From Pseudobacillus wudalianchiensis (GTDB lineage: Bacteria > Bacillota > Bacilli > Bacillales > Domibacillaceae), in NCBI RefSeq assembly GCF_001685015.1, contig NZ_MAYT01000028.1, positions 124,001-188,000 of the forward strand: a DNA stretch of 64,000 nt, in the 5' to 3' direction. Position numbers and translations under genes: made by a program. Below are positions 7,946-18,150 of this stretch, one piece after another; position 1 is the stretch's first letter; every line of letters begins with the position of its first letter. The notes beneath the pieces are model-generated. The model searched no databases and was not told the origin of the DNA. It saw nothing but the letters and a program-made list of their open reading frames with translations.

Positions 7946-9187
7946 TTATATCGTAACGGCAGCCGGAAACTTACCGGCGGGACTAATAAGGGCAGCTGAA
8001 TAGTCACTGCTAAAGATTTTACGGCCTAAATCATTTACTTTATCCATCGTGACTTCATCGATTAAACTAACAATCTCATCGAGTGAACGATGTTGTTTCA
8101 ATAATAGCTCATTTTTGCCATTGCGGCTCATCCGGCTATTCGTGCTTTCCAAACTTAGCATTAAATTACCTTTTAATTGTTCTTTACTGTTATGAAGCTC
8201 TTTACTGCTGATTCCTTCTGCTTTTAATGCAACAAGCGTCATCTGAATCGTTTCAAATAGTTCATCTAACTGATCGGCTCCAGTGCCGCCGTATACCGTT
8301 ACAAGCCCACTATCTTTGAATGAAGAATGATAGGAAAAAACGGAATAAGCCAACCCTCTCTGCTCCCGAACTTCCTGGAACAGACGGGACGACATGCTTC
8401 CTCCTAAAATATTATTTAAAACAATTAGGCTATATACATCCTTATGGCCAATCGGCAGCCCTTCAAATCCGAGACAAAGATGTGCTTGCTCTGTCTCTTT
8501 TTTTCGGACTATTTTCTCTGTAAATGTTTGAAGAGGCACGTTATAGCTTGGACGTTCTCCTCCCTCATAAGATCCGAAAAGCTTCGCAGCTTGTTTCACT
8601 AACTCATCTGAAACGTTACCCGCAATCGAAATAACAACACGATCCGGTGTATACATATCGTGCATGTACTGTTTTAATTTTTCACTCGTAAAAGAAGTAA
8701 GCGTTTCTTCCGTACCGAGAATCGGATATCCGAGCGGATGGTTTTTATAAAAGGCTTTGCTCAGTAAATCATGAACAATATCATCCGGTGTATCTTCATA
8801 CATTTTAATTTCTTCGAGCACGACACTTTTTTCTTTATTCATCTCTTCTTCAGCAAAAGCTGAGTTAAAAAACATATCAGCCAGTGTATCTAAAGCATAG
8901 GCTGCATGATTATCTAACACCTTCGCATAGTAGCACGTATATTCCTTTGAAGTAAAAGCATTCACTTGACCGCCAATGCTATCAAAGCTTTCAGCAATCT
9001 CTTTCGCTGACTTCGTATCTGTGCCTTTAAAGAACATGTGCTCTAGAAAATGGGAGATACCGTTGTTTTCTGGCGTTTCATCTCTCGACCCTGTGGCAAT
9101 CCAGATGCCAATCGCTGCTGATCGCACAGTTGGTATTTCTTCCATTATAATTCTGACCCCATTGTCGCAAGTAAACTTTTTTATCAA
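7946..9187 (-). CDS. mlpA: Mitochondrial-processing-peptidase-like zinc protease
   Basis: 413 aa M16-family (insulinase/pitrilysin) protease, formerly YmxG. The inverted zinc motif HFLEH is in NGISHFLEHMFFKG (about residues 44-57). A second distal Glu region (VVLEEIKMYEDTPDD) and the C-terminal M16 half (LGGSMSSRLFQEVREQRGLAYS) are intact. The start is TTG with AGGAGG about 6 nt upstream. The product probably degrades peptides; in B. subtilis it has been linked to processing and regulation of exoproteases. Unlike B. subtilis, no ymxH follows: a terminator does. Confidence 0.9.
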   Translation of the reverse strand: MIKKFTCDNGVRIIMEEIPTVRSAAIGIWIATGSRDETPENNGISHFLEHMFFKGTDTKSAKEIAESFDSIGGQVNAFTSKEYTCYYAKVLDNHAAYALDTLADMFFNSAFAEEEMNKEKSVVLEEIKMYEDTPDDIVHDLLSKAFYKNHPLGYPILGTEETLTSFTSEKLKQYMHDMYTPDRVVISIAGNVSDELVKQAAKLFGSYEGGERPSYNVPLQTFTEKIVRKKETEQAHLCLGFEGLPIGHKDVYSLIVLNNILGGSMSSRLFQEVREQRGLAYSVFSYHSSFKDSGLVTVYGGTGADQLDELFETIQMTLVALKAEGISSKELHNSKEQLKGNLMLSLESTNSRMSRNGKNELLLKQHRSLDEIVSLIDEVTMDKVNDLGRKIFSSDYSAALISPAGKFPAAVTI

Positions 9188-9229
9188 TGTAATCCTCCTA
9201 TTTCAGCCGCCGTAACAAGCCGAAGTTCG

Positions 9230-10207
9230 TTAATGACTAGATGATGATGTATGAGAAACAATTCTAGTTTCGGTTAGCAGGTTGGATACAGTATCTATTT
9301 TCAATTGTTTAGCTTTTATCTCTTTTATTAATGTATCTAAAGAAGCAGATGAGGCCTCCGTTGGATGCATTAAAATAATAGCTCCCGGATGAATACGACT
9401 CATGACCCTATTGATGAGAGCGTCAGGGGTCGGCTTCTTCCAGTCAATCGTATCTACTGTCCATAAAATGGTTTGCATTCCAAGCTGATGCGCAACTTCT
9501 ACCGTCGCATCAGTAAAGCTGCCGCTTGGCGGTGCAAACAGCTGTGGGCGCGTTCCTATTGCTGATTCTATCACACTGTTTGTCTTTTCTATCTCTTCTT
9601 TAGCGCGTGCCTCACTTAGACGTGCCATGTCTGGGTGAGTATAAGAATGATTTCCTCCTTCATGACCGGCATTTATAATCAATTTTGCTAGGTCTGGGTG
9701 CTTTTTTACCCACTGTCCTTCGAAGAAAAAGGTAGCATGAATTGAATGCTTTTTCAACACTTCTAACATTTCCGGCAAGTACTCTTCTCCCCATGCCACA
9801 TTAACAGCTAAACTTACCATTGGCTTTTCAGGGTGACCGCGGTAAATCGGGGCAGGAGGCAAGTCCTTTAAATGAACTTTAGGCGGTACTTGTTTGTATA
9901 GTAAACGACTTTCTTGAAATGTTCCCTCTTTTTTCATCCATTGATAGGATTTTTTCTCATCCACCTTGAGACCATTATAACCCGGTATCGCTTTCCATAC
10001 TCGGTCAATTTTAGCATCTTTAGGTGCAATAAAGCGATCTTTTGCTTCCTGTTTAATTTGCTGGCGTAATGATGGCCCGCTCTGATGGACAAGCTGCGAC
10101 TCATATTTTAATTGTTCAAGATAACTGCTGACCATTTTACTCTCAACGAAAAATAACATAATTATTCCAATGACTAATACACTAATCATATGTTTTATTT
10201 TTCTCAT
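9230..10207 (-). CDS. ylxY: YlxY, NodB-type polysaccharide deacetylase homologue
   Basis: 325 aa from the ATG at 10207 (GGAGG 8 nt upstream). One N-terminal membrane segment (about residues 5-24) suggests an anchored, extracytoplasmic protein. The NodB domain occupies the C-terminal half: motif 2 HSYTHP, FAPPSGSF and the ILMHPT motif are present. Motif 1, normally TFDDG, is replaced by NVAWGEE, so the catalytic/metal Asp pair is absent. From memory B. subtilis YlxY has the same change, so this looks like a family trait. Actual deacetylase activity is doubtful. It sits between pnp and mlpA as in B. subtilis. Confidence 0.85.
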   Translation of the reverse strand: MRKIKHMISVLVIGIIMLFFVESKMVSSYLEQLKYESQLVHQSGPSLRQQIKQEAKDRFIAPKDAKIDRVWKAIPGYNGLKVDEKKSYQWMKKEGTFQESRLLYKQVPPKVHLKDLPPAPIYRGHPEKPMVSLAVNVAWGEEYLPEMLEVLKKHSIHATFFFEGQWVKKHPDLAKLIINAGHEGGNHSYTHPDMARLSEARAKEEIEKTNSVIESAIGTRPQLFAPPSGSFTDATVEVAHQLGMQTILWTVDTIDWKKPTPDALINRVMSRIHPGAIILMHPTEASSASLDTLIKEIKAKQLKIDTVSNLLTETRIVSHTSSSSH

Positions 10208-10268
10208 TGTCCATGCCTCCCTCCATAGTTTTAAAATTATGAAAAATGGAGGAATTATAGAACATACG

Positions 10269-10296
10269 AAAAAACCAGAGGGGATATCCTCTGGTT
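10269..10296 (-). terminator. Intrinsic terminator after pnp
   Basis: On the minus strand AACCAGAGG / CCTCTGGTT form a 9-bp stem with a 6-nt loop, followed by six T. It lies just downstream of the pnp stop. Confidence 0.88.
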
Positions 10297-10302
10297 CTGT
10301 CA

Positions 10303-12429
10303 TTAAGATTGCTGTTCTTGTTTTTCTGCTGCTTCTTTTTGTTCTTTTAATACGGTTTTGCGTGAAAGGTTTACCCGTCCTTGATCGTCAATGCCAATTA
10401 CTTTAACGAGTAACTTATCGCCAAGTGAAACAACGTCCTCCACTTTGCGGACACGCTCTTCCGCGAGCTCTGAAATATGAACGAGTCCGTCTTTTCCAGG
10501 GAAGAGTTCCACAAACGCACCAAACTTCTCAATGCGTTTTACTGTACCATCATACATCTGTCCTACTTCCACTTCACGCACAATGTCTTCGATAATTTTC
10601 TTCGCAGCATTGTTTTTCTGGGCGTCCACGGAAGAAATGAAGATCGTGCCATCTTGTTCGATGTCAATCTTAACGCCTGTTTCTTCAATGATTTTGTTAA
10701 TCTGCTTTCCGCTCGGTCCAATGACATCACGGATTTTATCTGGATTAATTGTCATTGTCAAGATTTTCGGTGCATAATCAGACAGCTCGCTGCGTGGTTC
10801 AGCAATAACAGATACCATATGATCTAAAATATGCATACGGCCTTTTTTCGCTTGCTGCAGCGCTTCTTCTAAAATTTCACGGCTTAAGCCTTCAATTTTA
10901 ATATCCATTTGTAGGGCTGTAACACCTTTTTCGGTACCGGCCACTTTAAAGTCCATATCTCCAAGGTGATCTTCCATTCCCTGAATATCAGATAGAACAG
11001 TGTAATGTTCACCAGATTTCACAAGGCCCATCGCAATACCGGCTACTGGCGCCTTAATCGGAACACCGGCATCCATCATCGCCATCGTGCTGGCACAAAT
11101 ACTCGCCTGAGAAGAGGAACCATTTGATTCTAATACTTCTGATACGAGGCGAATTGTGTATGGGAAGTCTTTTTCACTTGGAACGATCGGCTCTAAAGCG
11201 CGTTCTCCTAAAGCTCCATGACCAATCTCACGGCGGCCTGGTGCCCGTAATGGACGAGTTTCACCCACGCTGAAGGAAGGGAAATTGTAATGATGCATAA
11301 AACGTTTGGACTCTTCAACGCCAAGTCCATCTAAAATCTGCACATCACCTAATGCACCAAGAGTACAAATACTTAGCACCTGTGTTTGGCCTCGTGTGAA
11401 CATAGCCGAGCCGTGCGTGCGCGGCAATAAGCCTACCATAGAAGATAACGGACGAATCTCATCGATTTTCCGGCCATCTGGTCTTACTTTTTCCACTGTA
11501 ATCAGACGACGGACTTCTTCTTTGACAATCTTGTCCAAGATTTGCCCGATTTGCTTCATTGTTTCTTCTTCTGCTTCTTCAGCCTTAAATTTCTCAACGA
11601 CAGTCGCTTTTACCGCATTGATCGCATCTTCACGTGCATGTTTTTCCTGCACTTGGATCGCTTCGATCATTTCCTTTTCACAAAGTGAGCGAACTTGCTG
11701 TTCAAGCTCTGCGTCAACCTCATATAAAGAAATTTCAATTTTTTCTTTTCCAACCGCTTTGACGATTTCCTCCTGAAACGCAATGAGACGCTTAATTTCC
11801 TCATGACCGAACATGATCGCTTCAAGCATCACTTCTTCAGGCACTTCGTCTGCCCCTGCTTCTACCATGTTCACCGCGTCCTTTGTTCCGGCTACCACGA
11901 GATGCAGATCGCTTTTTTCCAGCTGTTCAACAGTTGGATTAATCACAAATTCTTCATCCACACGGCCAACCGTTACGCCGGCAATCGGGCCCTCAAATGG
12001 GATATCGGAAATGCTTAACGATAAGGAAGAACCGAACATCGCTGCCATTTCAGAGGAACAGTTTTGATCAACACTCATGACGATGCTGATTACTTGCACC
12101 TCGTTACGGAAGCCATCGGCAAATAGCGGGCGGATTGGACGGTCAATTAAGCGGCTGGCAAGCGTTGCTTTCTCACTTGGACGGCCTTCTCTCTTAATAA
12201 AACCACCTGGAATTTTCCCGACAGCATACAAACGTTCCTCATAGTTAACTGTTAGTGGAAAAAAATCAAAAGGCTTTGCTTCTTTTGAAGCAGTGGCTGT
12301 GCTTAATACAACTGTATCTCCATAGCGGATCAACGCCGCTCCATTAGCTTGTTTAGCGACCTGGCCAACTTCAACAGTCAGCTCACGGCCTGCCCATTCT
12401 ATGGAAAATGTTTGTTTCCCTTGCTCCAT
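10303..12429 (-). CDS. pnp: Polyribonucleotide nucleotidyltransferase (PNPase)
   Basis: 708 aa 3'-5' phosphorolytic exoribonuclease, part of the RNA degradation machinery. Two RNase PH domains are visible ([20 protein letters not shown] near the N-terminus; [16 protein letters not shown] at about 345), then a KH domain ([17 protein letters not shown], about 565) and a C-terminal S1 domain ([18 protein letters not shown], about 625). The length is typical. The start ATG has GAGAGGGG upstream. It has its own promoter (12487-12514) after the rpsO terminator. Confidence 0.96.
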   Translation of the reverse strand: MEQGKQTFSIEWAGRELTVEVGQVAKQANGAALIRYGDTVVLSTATASKEAKPFDFFPLTVNYEERLYAVGKIPGGFIKREGRPSEKATLASRLIDRPIRPLFADGFRNEVQVISIVMSVDQNCSSEMAAMFGSSLSLSISDIPFEGPIAGVTVGRVDEEFVINPTVEQLEKSDLHLVVAGTKDAVNMVEAGADEVPEEVMLEAIMFGHEEIKRLIAFQEEIVKAVGKEKIEISLYEVDAELEQQVRSLCEKEMIEAIQVQEKHAREDAINAVKATVVEKFKAEEAEEETMKQIGQILDKIVKEEVRRLITVEKVRPDGRKIDEIRPLSSMVGLLPRTHGSAMFTRGQTQVLSICTLGALGDVQILDGLGVEESKRFMHHYNFPSFSVGETRPLRAPGRREIGHGALGERALEPIVPSEKDFPYTIRLVSEVLESNGSSSQASICASTMAMMDAGVPIKAPVAGIAMGLVKSGEHYTVLSDIQGMEDHLGDMDFKVAGTEKGVTALQMDIKIEGLSREILEEALQQAKKGRMHILDHMVSVIAEPRSELSDYAPKILTMTINPDKIRDVIGPSGKQINKIIEETGVKIDIEQDGTIFISSVDAQKNNAAKKIIEDIVREVEVGQMYDGTVKRIEKFGAFVELFPGKDGLVHISELAEERVRKVEDVVSLGDKLLVKVIGIDDQGRVNLSRKTVLKEQKEAAEKQEQQS

Positions 12430-12486
12430 AAATGAACCCCTCTCTATACCAATAAAATATTGTGTTTGCGTATCATCCTAACTATT

Positions 12487-12514
12487 AGCATAACATTCGG
12501 AATGATTCATGCAA
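12487..12514 (-). promoter_or_regulatory. SigA promoter for pnp
   Basis: On the minus strand, TTGCAT (12509-12514) and TATGCT (12487-12492) are separated by 16 nt, and TGT immediately before the -10 gives an extended -10. Confidence 0.6.
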
Positions 12515-12626
12515 AGTTATATCGTTGAATTTATCTATCTTATATATTTTCCACGGAAAAGGAGAAGTTACTCAATTGTCTTCTCATTTTATTTTGGAAT
12601 TAAATACCAACCGTTTTTCTCCTAAT

Positions 12627-12652
12627 AAAAAAGCGGGAACGAATCCCGCTTT
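12627..12652 (-). terminator. Intrinsic terminator after rpsO
   Basis: On the minus strand the stem AAAGCGGGA / TCCCGCTTT is followed by six T, about 10 nt past the rpsO stop. Confidence 0.9.
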
Positions 12653-12661
12653 CTGAACGAC

Positions 12662-12931
12662 TTAGCGACGTAAGCCAAGCTTTTGAATTAATTCACGGTA
12701 ACGTTGAACATCTTTGTTACGAAGGTAAGTTAAAAGGTTACGACGACGTCCAACCATTTTTAACAAACCACGGCGTGAATGATGGTCTTTTTTATGAGTA
12801 CGTAAATGCTCGTTAAGTGTGTTGATTTGCTCTGTAAGCACAGCGATTTGTACTTCCGGAGAACCTGTATCACTTTCGTGAGTTTTGTATTGATTGATAA
12901 TTTCATTTTTACGTTCTTGAGTTAAAGCCAT
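12662..12931 (-). CDS. rpsO: 30S ribosomal protein S15
   Basis: 89 aa, full length. S15 binds 16S rRNA and nucleates assembly of the small-subunit platform. The segment [19 protein letters not shown] is the family signature. The RBS is AGGAGG. It has its own promoter and a leader hairpin that may mediate S15 autoregulation. Confidence 0.97.
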   Translation of the reverse strand: MALTQERKNEIINQYKTHESDTGSPEVQIAVLTEQINTLNEHLRTHKKDHHSRRGLLKMVGRRRNLLTYLRNKDVQRYRELIQKLGLRR

Positions 12932-12970
12932 TGTAATTCCTCCTTAGTTTTATAAAATCCCCTGTTACCA

Positions 12971-12996
12971 AGCATGCGTTGGAGCGGCGCGATGCT
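12971..12996 (-). promoter_or_regulatory. Stem-loop in rpsO leader, possible S15 autoregulatory site
   Basis: On the minus strand AGCAT-C-GCG pairs with CGC-ATGCT: 8 bp with one bulged C and a 9-nt loop. It lies in the roughly 90-nt leader between the rpsO promoter and its RBS. S15 leaders that bind the S15 protein are known in Bacillales, but whether this one does is an inference from position. Confidence 0.45.
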
Positions 12997-13024
12997 GAGC
13001 AAAGGTTCAAATAATGCATTTTTA

Positions 13025-13053
13025 ATCATAACGTATGTTGCAAAAAAATGCAA
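13025..13053 (-). promoter_or_regulatory. SigA promoter for rpsO
   Basis: On the minus strand, TTGCAT (13048-13053) and TATGAT (13025-13030) are separated by 17 nt. The -35 begins 5 nt after the ribC stop. Confidence 0.7.
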
Positions 13054-13057
13054 CTCT

Positions 13058-14014
13058 TTACTTCTCTTCTGCAAAATAAGCGACAGCAGCCTGCTTATCT
13101 TTGTTAATTTGAGAAACGAGAGCCTCAATGCCGTTAAATTTCTGCTCACCGCGAAGCCGGGTATACCACTTGACCGCCACTTCTTCTCCGTATATCGAAC
13201 GCTCAAAGTCAAAAATATGGACTTCCACTGATAGAGTGCGCTCATCAGGATTCTTAAATGTCGGCCGATAACCAATGTTACACACGCCGTTATGCCATTC
13301 TTCCTTGACTTTCAATTTCACCGCGTAAACGCCGCTTTCGGGAATTACATAATCTTCCTCCACCTCGACGTTGGCAGTAGGAAACCCGATTTTGCGGCCG
13401 CGCTTATCACCATGAATCACAGTTCCTTTTACTTCGTAGGGCCTTCCGAGCAGACGAGCCGCCGCGTCGACATCCCCCTCGCTAAGCAGCCGGCGAATTT
13501 TCGTGGAACTGACTTTTTCCTCATCGCATTCCCATTTATTTACTGTCGTTGACGTAAATACATCACGTGAGTGAAAAGGCATCGTTTCCATTGTTCCTTT
13601 CCCTAATCGCCCATATGTATAGTCAAAACCGGCCACCACATGCTGCACGTGAAGACCAATAATATAGTCATCCACGAATTGCTGCGGCTCAAGTGCCGCA
13701 AAATCAGAAGTAAACCGAACAATGAATAAGCAGTCTACTTCTAAAGCTTCTATTCTTTTGATTTTTTCATCAATTGGGGTAATGTACTTTATTTGTTTAT
13801 GTGTGTTTCCAAGAACGACGGACGGATGAGGATCAAACGTCATCACCGCACTTTTTATGCCTTGATCCCTTGCTTTTTCTACCGCCGCACGAATCACTTG
13901 CTGGTGCCCGGTATGGACTCCATCAAAAAAACCAAGAGCCATCACTAAAGGAGGCAAATCGCTTTTCTCTAAGTTATGGGGATGATGCAACATATACACT
14001 TTCACCGTTTTCAC
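13058..14014 (-). CDS. ribC: Bifunctional riboflavin kinase / FAD synthetase
   Basis: 318 aa. It makes FMN and FAD from riboflavin. The N-terminal FAD synthetase (nucleotidyltransferase) domain has LGFFDGVHTGHQQVI, and the C-terminal riboflavin kinase domain has GDKRGRKIGFPTANV and NGVCNIGYRPTF. I chose the GTG at 14014, with AGGAGG 4 nt upstream and 11 nt after the truB stop; the in-frame TTG at 14029 overlaps the end of truB and has no RBS. Called ribC in B. subtilis and ribF elsewhere. Confidence 0.93.
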   Translation of the reverse strand: MKTVKVYMLHHPHNLEKSDLPPLVMALGFFDGVHTGHQQVIRAAVEKARDQGIKSAVMTFDPHPSVVLGNTHKQIKYITPIDEKIKRIEALEVDCLFIVRFTSDFAALEPQQFVDDYIIGLHVQHVVAGFDYTYGRLGKGTMETMPFHSRDVFTSTTVNKWECDEEKVSSTKIRRLLSEGDVDAAARLLGRPYEVKGTVIHGDKRGRKIGFPTANVEVEEDYVIPESGVYAVKLKVKEEWHNGVCNIGYRPTFKNPDERTLSVEVHIFDFERSIYGEEVAVKWYTRLRGEQKFNGIEALVSQINKDKQAAVAYFAEEK

Positions 14015-14025
14015 CTGTCCTCCTG

Positions 14026-14934
14026 TCAATCAGCTAATACTTTAACAGGCTTTACTTTTCCCGGTTTATCGGGATGCAGCTTGTAAATCGCCAGTAAAGT
14101 CCCTTCTTCAAACACTGCTGTTTCTTTTGCGTGTTCGGGCCAGCTAGCCGGAATATCCAACACCGAGCCGTTCATCACTTTCTTTGCTAATGTATCATTT
14201 ATTGTCCATTTCGGCAAATGATCGACTCCTCTTTCAAATGGCTGAAGGATAGAAGAGACTGCTTCCTTTTCTTGAAGCTGCCGAAGTTCATCTAACGTGA
14301 CACATTGCTTTTCACTAAACCCCCCGGATGAAGTACGGACAAGCTTTGACATGTGCGCTGGATAGCCAAGCCGTTCACCGATCATCACGGCCAGTGTTCG
14401 GATATAGGTCCCTTTGCTGCAAGCCGCCCGGAAAGAAAATTGAATGGTTTCTCCCGCAAACGATTCTCGATCATCTAACAACTCCAGCTCATGGATCGTT
14501 ACCTTTCTGGAAGGCCTTTCTATTTCAATTCCTTGACGAGCATATTCATACAGGCGTTTGCCATTTACTTTCACAGCGGAATACATGGGAGGCGTTTGCG
14601 TAATTTCACCTGTGAGCGATTGCAGTACAGACAAAATGTTTGCTCGTGAAATGCTAGATTGCACTGGCTGTTGTTCTAAGATTTCACCTGAAGCATCTTC
14701 AGTAGTCGTAGAAAAGCCAATTGTGACCTCCCCTTCGTATACCTTCCCTGAATTCATAATATATTCTGCAAGCTTCGTTGCCCGCCCGAGACAAATCGGC
14801 AATACGCCTTCCACATCGGGATCAAGCGTCCCGGTATGTCCGACCTTTTTCATTTTTAAAATTTTCCGTACTTTAAATACGCAGTCATGGGAGGTCATCC
14901 CCTTTTCTTTCCAAAGCGGAAGTATTCCATCCAT
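14026..14934 (-). CDS. truB: tRNA pseudouridine-55 synthase
   Basis: 302 aa. It isomerises U55 in the T-loop of tRNAs. The catalytic motif GHTGTLDPDVEGVLP carries the active Asp, and the motif SAVKVNGKRLYEYAR follows. The C-terminal part resembles a PUA-like extension. It lies between a long hairpin that follows rbfA and ribC, in the normal translation-cluster order. Confidence 0.95.
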   Translation of the reverse strand: MDGILPLWKEKGMTSHDCVFKVRKILKMKKVGHTGTLDPDVEGVLPICLGRATKLAEYIMNSGKVYEGEVTIGFSTTTEDASGEILEQQPVQSSISRANILSVLQSLTGEITQTPPMYSAVKVNGKRLYEYARQGIEIERPSRKVTIHELELLDDRESFAGETIQFSFRAACSKGTYIRTLAVMIGERLGYPAHMSKLVRTSSGGFSEKQCVTLDELRQLQEKEAVSSILQPFERGVDHLPKWTINDTLAKKVMNGSVLDIPASWPEHAKETAVFEEGTLLAIYKLHPDKPGKVKPVKVLAD

Positions 14935-14960
14935 ACAGATTCGCTCCTTTTTCAGGCATA

Positions 14961-15043
14961 AAAAGGCTCTGACCTCTTAAGAGGAAATGAATATAGCGCA
15001 GGAAAACGTCTATATTGCATTCACTGAAGAGGCCAGAACCTTA
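14961..15043 (-). terminator. Long hairpin with T-run between rbfA and truB
   Basis: On the minus strand a 16-bp outer stem (AAGGTTCTGGCCTCTT / AAGAGGTCAGAGCCTT, two G-U pairs) encloses an inner stem AATATAG/CTATATT and is followed by five T. The whole fold is about 80 nt. It could be a partial terminator that attenuates truB-ribC, or an RNA-processing or stabilising hairpin. Confidence 0.6.
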
Positions 15044-15059
15044 TGATCCTTCTTATTTA

Positions 15060-15413
15060 TCAGTGGTCTGTGGAAGGGCTGTTAATTTCTCTTAACAACG
15101 TATCGATACGGTTGCCGTATTCGATCGATTCATCCATTTCAAAGAGCAGCTCCGGAGTTTTACGCAGACGAATTCTCTGGCCAACTTCCGAACGAATAAA
15201 ACCTTTTGCTTTCGTTAAAGCTTTCAAAGTGCCCTCGCGCTCTTCTTCGTTGCCCAACACTGTAATATATACCGTTGCTTGTTGAAGATCACCTGTCACT
15301 TCAACGTCTGTTACGGTAATAAAGCCAATGCGCGGATCTTTTACTCTCCGGTTTAATATATCCGTCAGCTCTTTTTTCATTTGCTCACCGACACGATTTG
15401 AACGAAGACTCAT
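15060..15413 (-). CDS. rbfA: Ribosome-binding factor A
   Basis: 117 aa KH-fold factor for late 30S maturation. The core segment [20 protein letters not shown] is typical. The start at 15413 has GAGGTGAG just upstream. A longer in-frame reading to 15542 lies entirely within ylxP in another frame and is not used. It lies 13 nt after ylxP. Confidence 0.95.
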   Translation of the reverse strand: MSLRSNRVGEQMKKELTDILNRRVKDPRIGFITVTDVEVTGDLQQATVYITVLGNEEEREGTLKALTKAKGFIRSEVGQRIRLRKTPELLFEMDESIEYGNRIDTLLREINSPSTDH

Positions 15414-15426
15414 TCTTCTCACCTCA

Positions 15427-15705
15427 CTATAGCCATTCATAGGAAACAGCGAGCCGTTCCCACTCAGGGAAAGAGTCAAGAAAATGCAAGGCATTCGCCA
15501 GCTCCCTTTCCGCCGCTTTTCTGGACGAAGCGACAGTGACAACAGCTAGTTTCGTACGCTGCCAAACATCTTGATGATCAATTTCTGCCACGGAAACATT
15601 TAATTTTTGCTTTAAACGCGTCACAGTACGCTGCAGCACTGCCCGCTTTTCCTTTAAGGAGTGCGAGTCATAAATTAAATATTCTACCTCAGCATAACCA
15701 ATCAT
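15427..15705 (-). CDS. ylxP: YlxP, DUF503 family protein
   Basis: 92 aa, a small conserved protein between infB and rbfA in Bacillales. The segment [20 protein letters not shown] is the DUF503 hallmark. Its ATG overlaps the infB stop (ATGA), which indicates translational coupling. The molecular function is not established; a ribosome-related role is suggested only by context. Confidence 0.9.
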   Translation of the reverse strand: MIGYAEVEYLIYDSHSLKEKRAVLQRTVTRLKQKLNVSVAEIDHQDVWQRTKLAVVTVASSRKAAERELANALHFLDSFPEWERLAVSYEWL

Positions 15706-17825
15706 TTACGCTCAATTTCTTCCTCGATAAAGGCTTCGATAATGTCGCCCTCTTTCACATCATTGAAGTTTTTAATCGTAATGCCGCACTCATAACCTTG
15801 ACTGACTTCCTTCGCGTCATCTTTAAAGCGTTTAAGCGCATCGACTTCCCCTTCAAAAATAACAATGCCATCACGGATTAAGCGAACACCGCTATCGCGG
15901 GTAATTTTTCCTTCTGTTACATAAGAACCAGCAATGGTTCCCACTTTGGACACTTTAAATGTTTGGCGCACTTCTGCCTGGCCAATAATTTTTTCTTGGA
16001 ACTCAGGATCGAGCATACCTTTCATGGCTGCCTCGATCTCTTCAATTACTTTGTAGATAATGCGATGCAGACGAACATCAACCTCTTCTGTCTCAGCTGC
16101 CCGTTTCGCATTCACATCTGGACGAACGTTAAAACCGATCACAATGGCATTCGATGCAGAAGCGAGAATAATATCGGACTCAGTAATCGCACCGACTCCG
16201 GTATGAATAATTTTCACATTTACGCCTTCTACTTCTAGTTTTCGAAGAGCTGCCGCAACCGCTTCAAGTGACCCTTGAACGTCAGCTTTTAAAACGATAT
16301 TTAAGTCTTTCATTTCCCCTTGTTTCATATGTTCAAACAAATTATCAAGGCTAACGCGAGATTTCTCGCTGCGCTGTGCCTGTAATGCTTCCTGAGCACG
16401 AGCTTCACCAATTTGTCTTGCTGTTTTTTCATCTTCAAATACAACAAAGCGGTCTCCAGCTAATGGAACGTCATTTAAGCCAGTAATTTCAATTGGAGTA
16501 GAAGGACCCGCAGTTTTAATACGGCGTCCAAGATCATTCACCATTGCCCGGACACGGCCAAATGTATTTCCGACAACAATAGGATCTCCAATGTTTAATG
16601 TGCCGTTTTGCACAAGCAGTGTAGCAACAGAGCCTCGGCCTTTATCAAGCTCAGCCTCAATCACTGTACCGATTGCCCGGCGGTTCGGATTAGCTTCAAG
16701 TTCCGCTACTTCTGCTACAAGCAGAATCATTTCAAGAAGCTGTTCAATACCTTCACCTGTTTTCGCGGAAAGAGGAACAAAGATCGTATCGCCGCCCCAG
16801 GCTTCTGGAACAAGACCTTGCTCCGTTAATTCCTGCATGACGCGATCCGGATTAGCTGTCGGCTTGTCGATTTTATTCACCGCTACGATAATCGGCACTT
16901 CAGCCGCTTTCGCATGATTGATCGCTTCGATTGTTTGCGGCATAACGCCATCATCTGCTGCCACAACAAGGATCGTAATGTCTGTAATTTTCGCTCCGCG
17001 GGCACGCATCGTTGTAAACGCCGCATGTCCAGGCGTATCGAGGAAAGTGATCTTCTTGTCATTGGCCTCAATTTGATAAGCACCGATATGCTGAGTAATC
17101 CCCCCAGCTTCTCCTTCGGTTACCTTCGTATGGCGAATCGAATCAAGCAAGGTTGTTTTTCCGTGGTCAACATGCCCCATGATCGTCACAACAGCCGGCC
17201 GTTCTGTTTTTTCGCTTTCCTCATTTGCTTCTTCAAAGTAAACTTCTAAATCTGCTTTATCAATTAAAATTTCTTCTTCTACTTCTACGCCGTATTCGCT
17301 TGCTATGAGCTCAATTGCATCTTTGTCAAGCTCTTGGTTAATCGTTGCCATTACTCCTAGCATAAACAGCTTTTTGATGATTTCAGATGGCTCTCGATGT
17401 AGTTTCTTGGCCAATTCTGAAACCGTCAATGAGCCTGAGAACGTAATTTTTTCAGGGAGTTCTTTTACCTTTGGCGGCTGTGGAGCAGCAACTGGTTTTG
17501 CTTGTCGCTGTTTGTTTCCTTGCTGCTTGCCTCTCCCTTGATTTTTATTATTCCCTTTTCCTTGATTAAATCCTTTTTGCTGAGAATTTTTCTGTCCACC
17601 TGGCCCTTTGTTTCCTGGCTTAGCCGGCTTGTTCGGTTTAGATGGATTAGATTTAGTTTGTTTATTTGCGTTTTCGAAAGATTTTTCCAATTTTTGTATA
17701 GCCCCCTCGTCAATAACAGTCATATGGTTAGAGACTTCTACATTCAACTCTTTGAGTTTTTCAATGACTACTTTACTTGACACGTTTTTTTCTTTTGCAT
17801 ATTCATGTACTCTTTGCTTACTCAT
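15702..17825 (-). CDS. infB: Translation initiation factor IF-2
   Basis: 707 aa GTPase that delivers initiator tRNA to the 30S subunit. An IF2_N domain ([18 protein letters not shown]) is followed by a low-complexity Lys/Gln/Asn/Gly linker (about residues 55-125), a second IF2_N, then the G domain with [22 protein letters not shown] and NKID, and domains II-IV. The start at 17825 follows GGGGGTG and lies 4 nt after rplGA. A 17-codon upstream in-frame extension inside rplGA is rejected. Confidence 0.96.
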   Translation of the reverse strand: MSKQRVHEYAKEKNVSSKVVIEKLKELNVEVSNHMTVIDEGAIQKLEKSFENANKQTKSNPSKPNKPAKPGNKGPGGQKNSQQKGFNQGKGNNKNQGRGKQQGNKQRQAKPVAAPQPPKVKELPEKITFSGSLTVSELAKKLHREPSEIIKKLFMLGVMATINQELDKDAIELIASEYGVEVEEEILIDKADLEVYFEEANEESEKTERPAVVTIMGHVDHGKTTLLDSIRHTKVTEGEAGGITQHIGAYQIEANDKKITFLDTPGHAAFTTMRARGAKITDITILVVAADDGVMPQTIEAINHAKAAEVPIIVAVNKIDKPTANPDRVMQELTEQGLVPEAWGGDTIFVPLSAKTGEGIEQLLEMILLVAEVAELEANPNRRAIGTVIEAELDKGRGSVATLLVQNGTLNIGDPIVVGNTFGRVRAMVNDLGRRIKTAGPSTPIEITGLNDVPLAGDRFVVFEDEKTARQIGEARAQEALQAQRSEKSRVSLDNLFEHMKQGEMKDLNIVLKADVQGSLEAVAAALRKLEVEGVNVKIIHTGVGAITESDIILASASNAIVIGFNVRPDVNAKRAAETEEVDVRLHRIIYKVIEEIEAAMKGMLDPEFQEKIIGQAEVRQTFKVSKVGTIAGSYVTEGKITRDSGVRLIRDGIVIFEGEVDALKRFKDDAKEVSQGYECGITIKNFNDVKEGDIIEAFIEEEIERK

Positions 17826-17829
17826 ATGT

Positions 17830-18147
17830 TCACCCCCGCATAGTATGATCGAGGAGAGTGGAAAGCTTTTTAGCAAACCCTGCGTCTACAACAGCTACGA
17901 CTACCCTCGCCTCTTTGCCAATGGCCTGGCCAAGGACTTGCCGATTATCAACCCACCTTAGCGGTACTTGATAATAGGCTGCTTTGTCCTGTACTTTTTT
18001 CTTTGTGTTGGGTGATGCGTCCGCTGAAAGCAGAACCAGCTTTGCCCGGCCTTTTTGAATTTCCTTTACTGTCAGCTCTTCGCCTGAGATAATTTTGCGT
18101 GCTCTGTTGGCTAATCCCAGCAGTTTTGCCCACTGAGGTTTATTCAT
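17830..18147 (-). CDS. rplGA: L7Ae-family ribosomal protein YlxQ
   Basis: About 105 aa L7Ae/L30e/Gadd45-fold RNA-binding protein. The segment [16 protein letters not shown] and the conserved [17 protein letters not shown] are visible. Kink-turn binding is known for the family. Two starts are possible: ATG at 18147, or TTG at 18150 immediately after the rnpM stop. The RBS AGGAG inside rnpM is better spaced for the TTG (9 nt versus 12). Confidence 0.9.
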   Translation of the reverse strand: MNKPQWAKLLGLANRARKIISGEELTVKEIQKGRAKLVLLSADASPNTKKKVQDKAAYYQVPLRWVDNRQVLGQAIGKEARVVVAVVDAGFAKKLSTLLDHTMRG

Positions 18148-18150
18148 CAA

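Noticed and set aside
11306-11776. Plus-strand 156-codon ORF inside pnp
   Set aside because: It is complementary to the well-conserved PNPase coding sequence, and its Ser/Cys-rich translation is typical of an antisense shadow.
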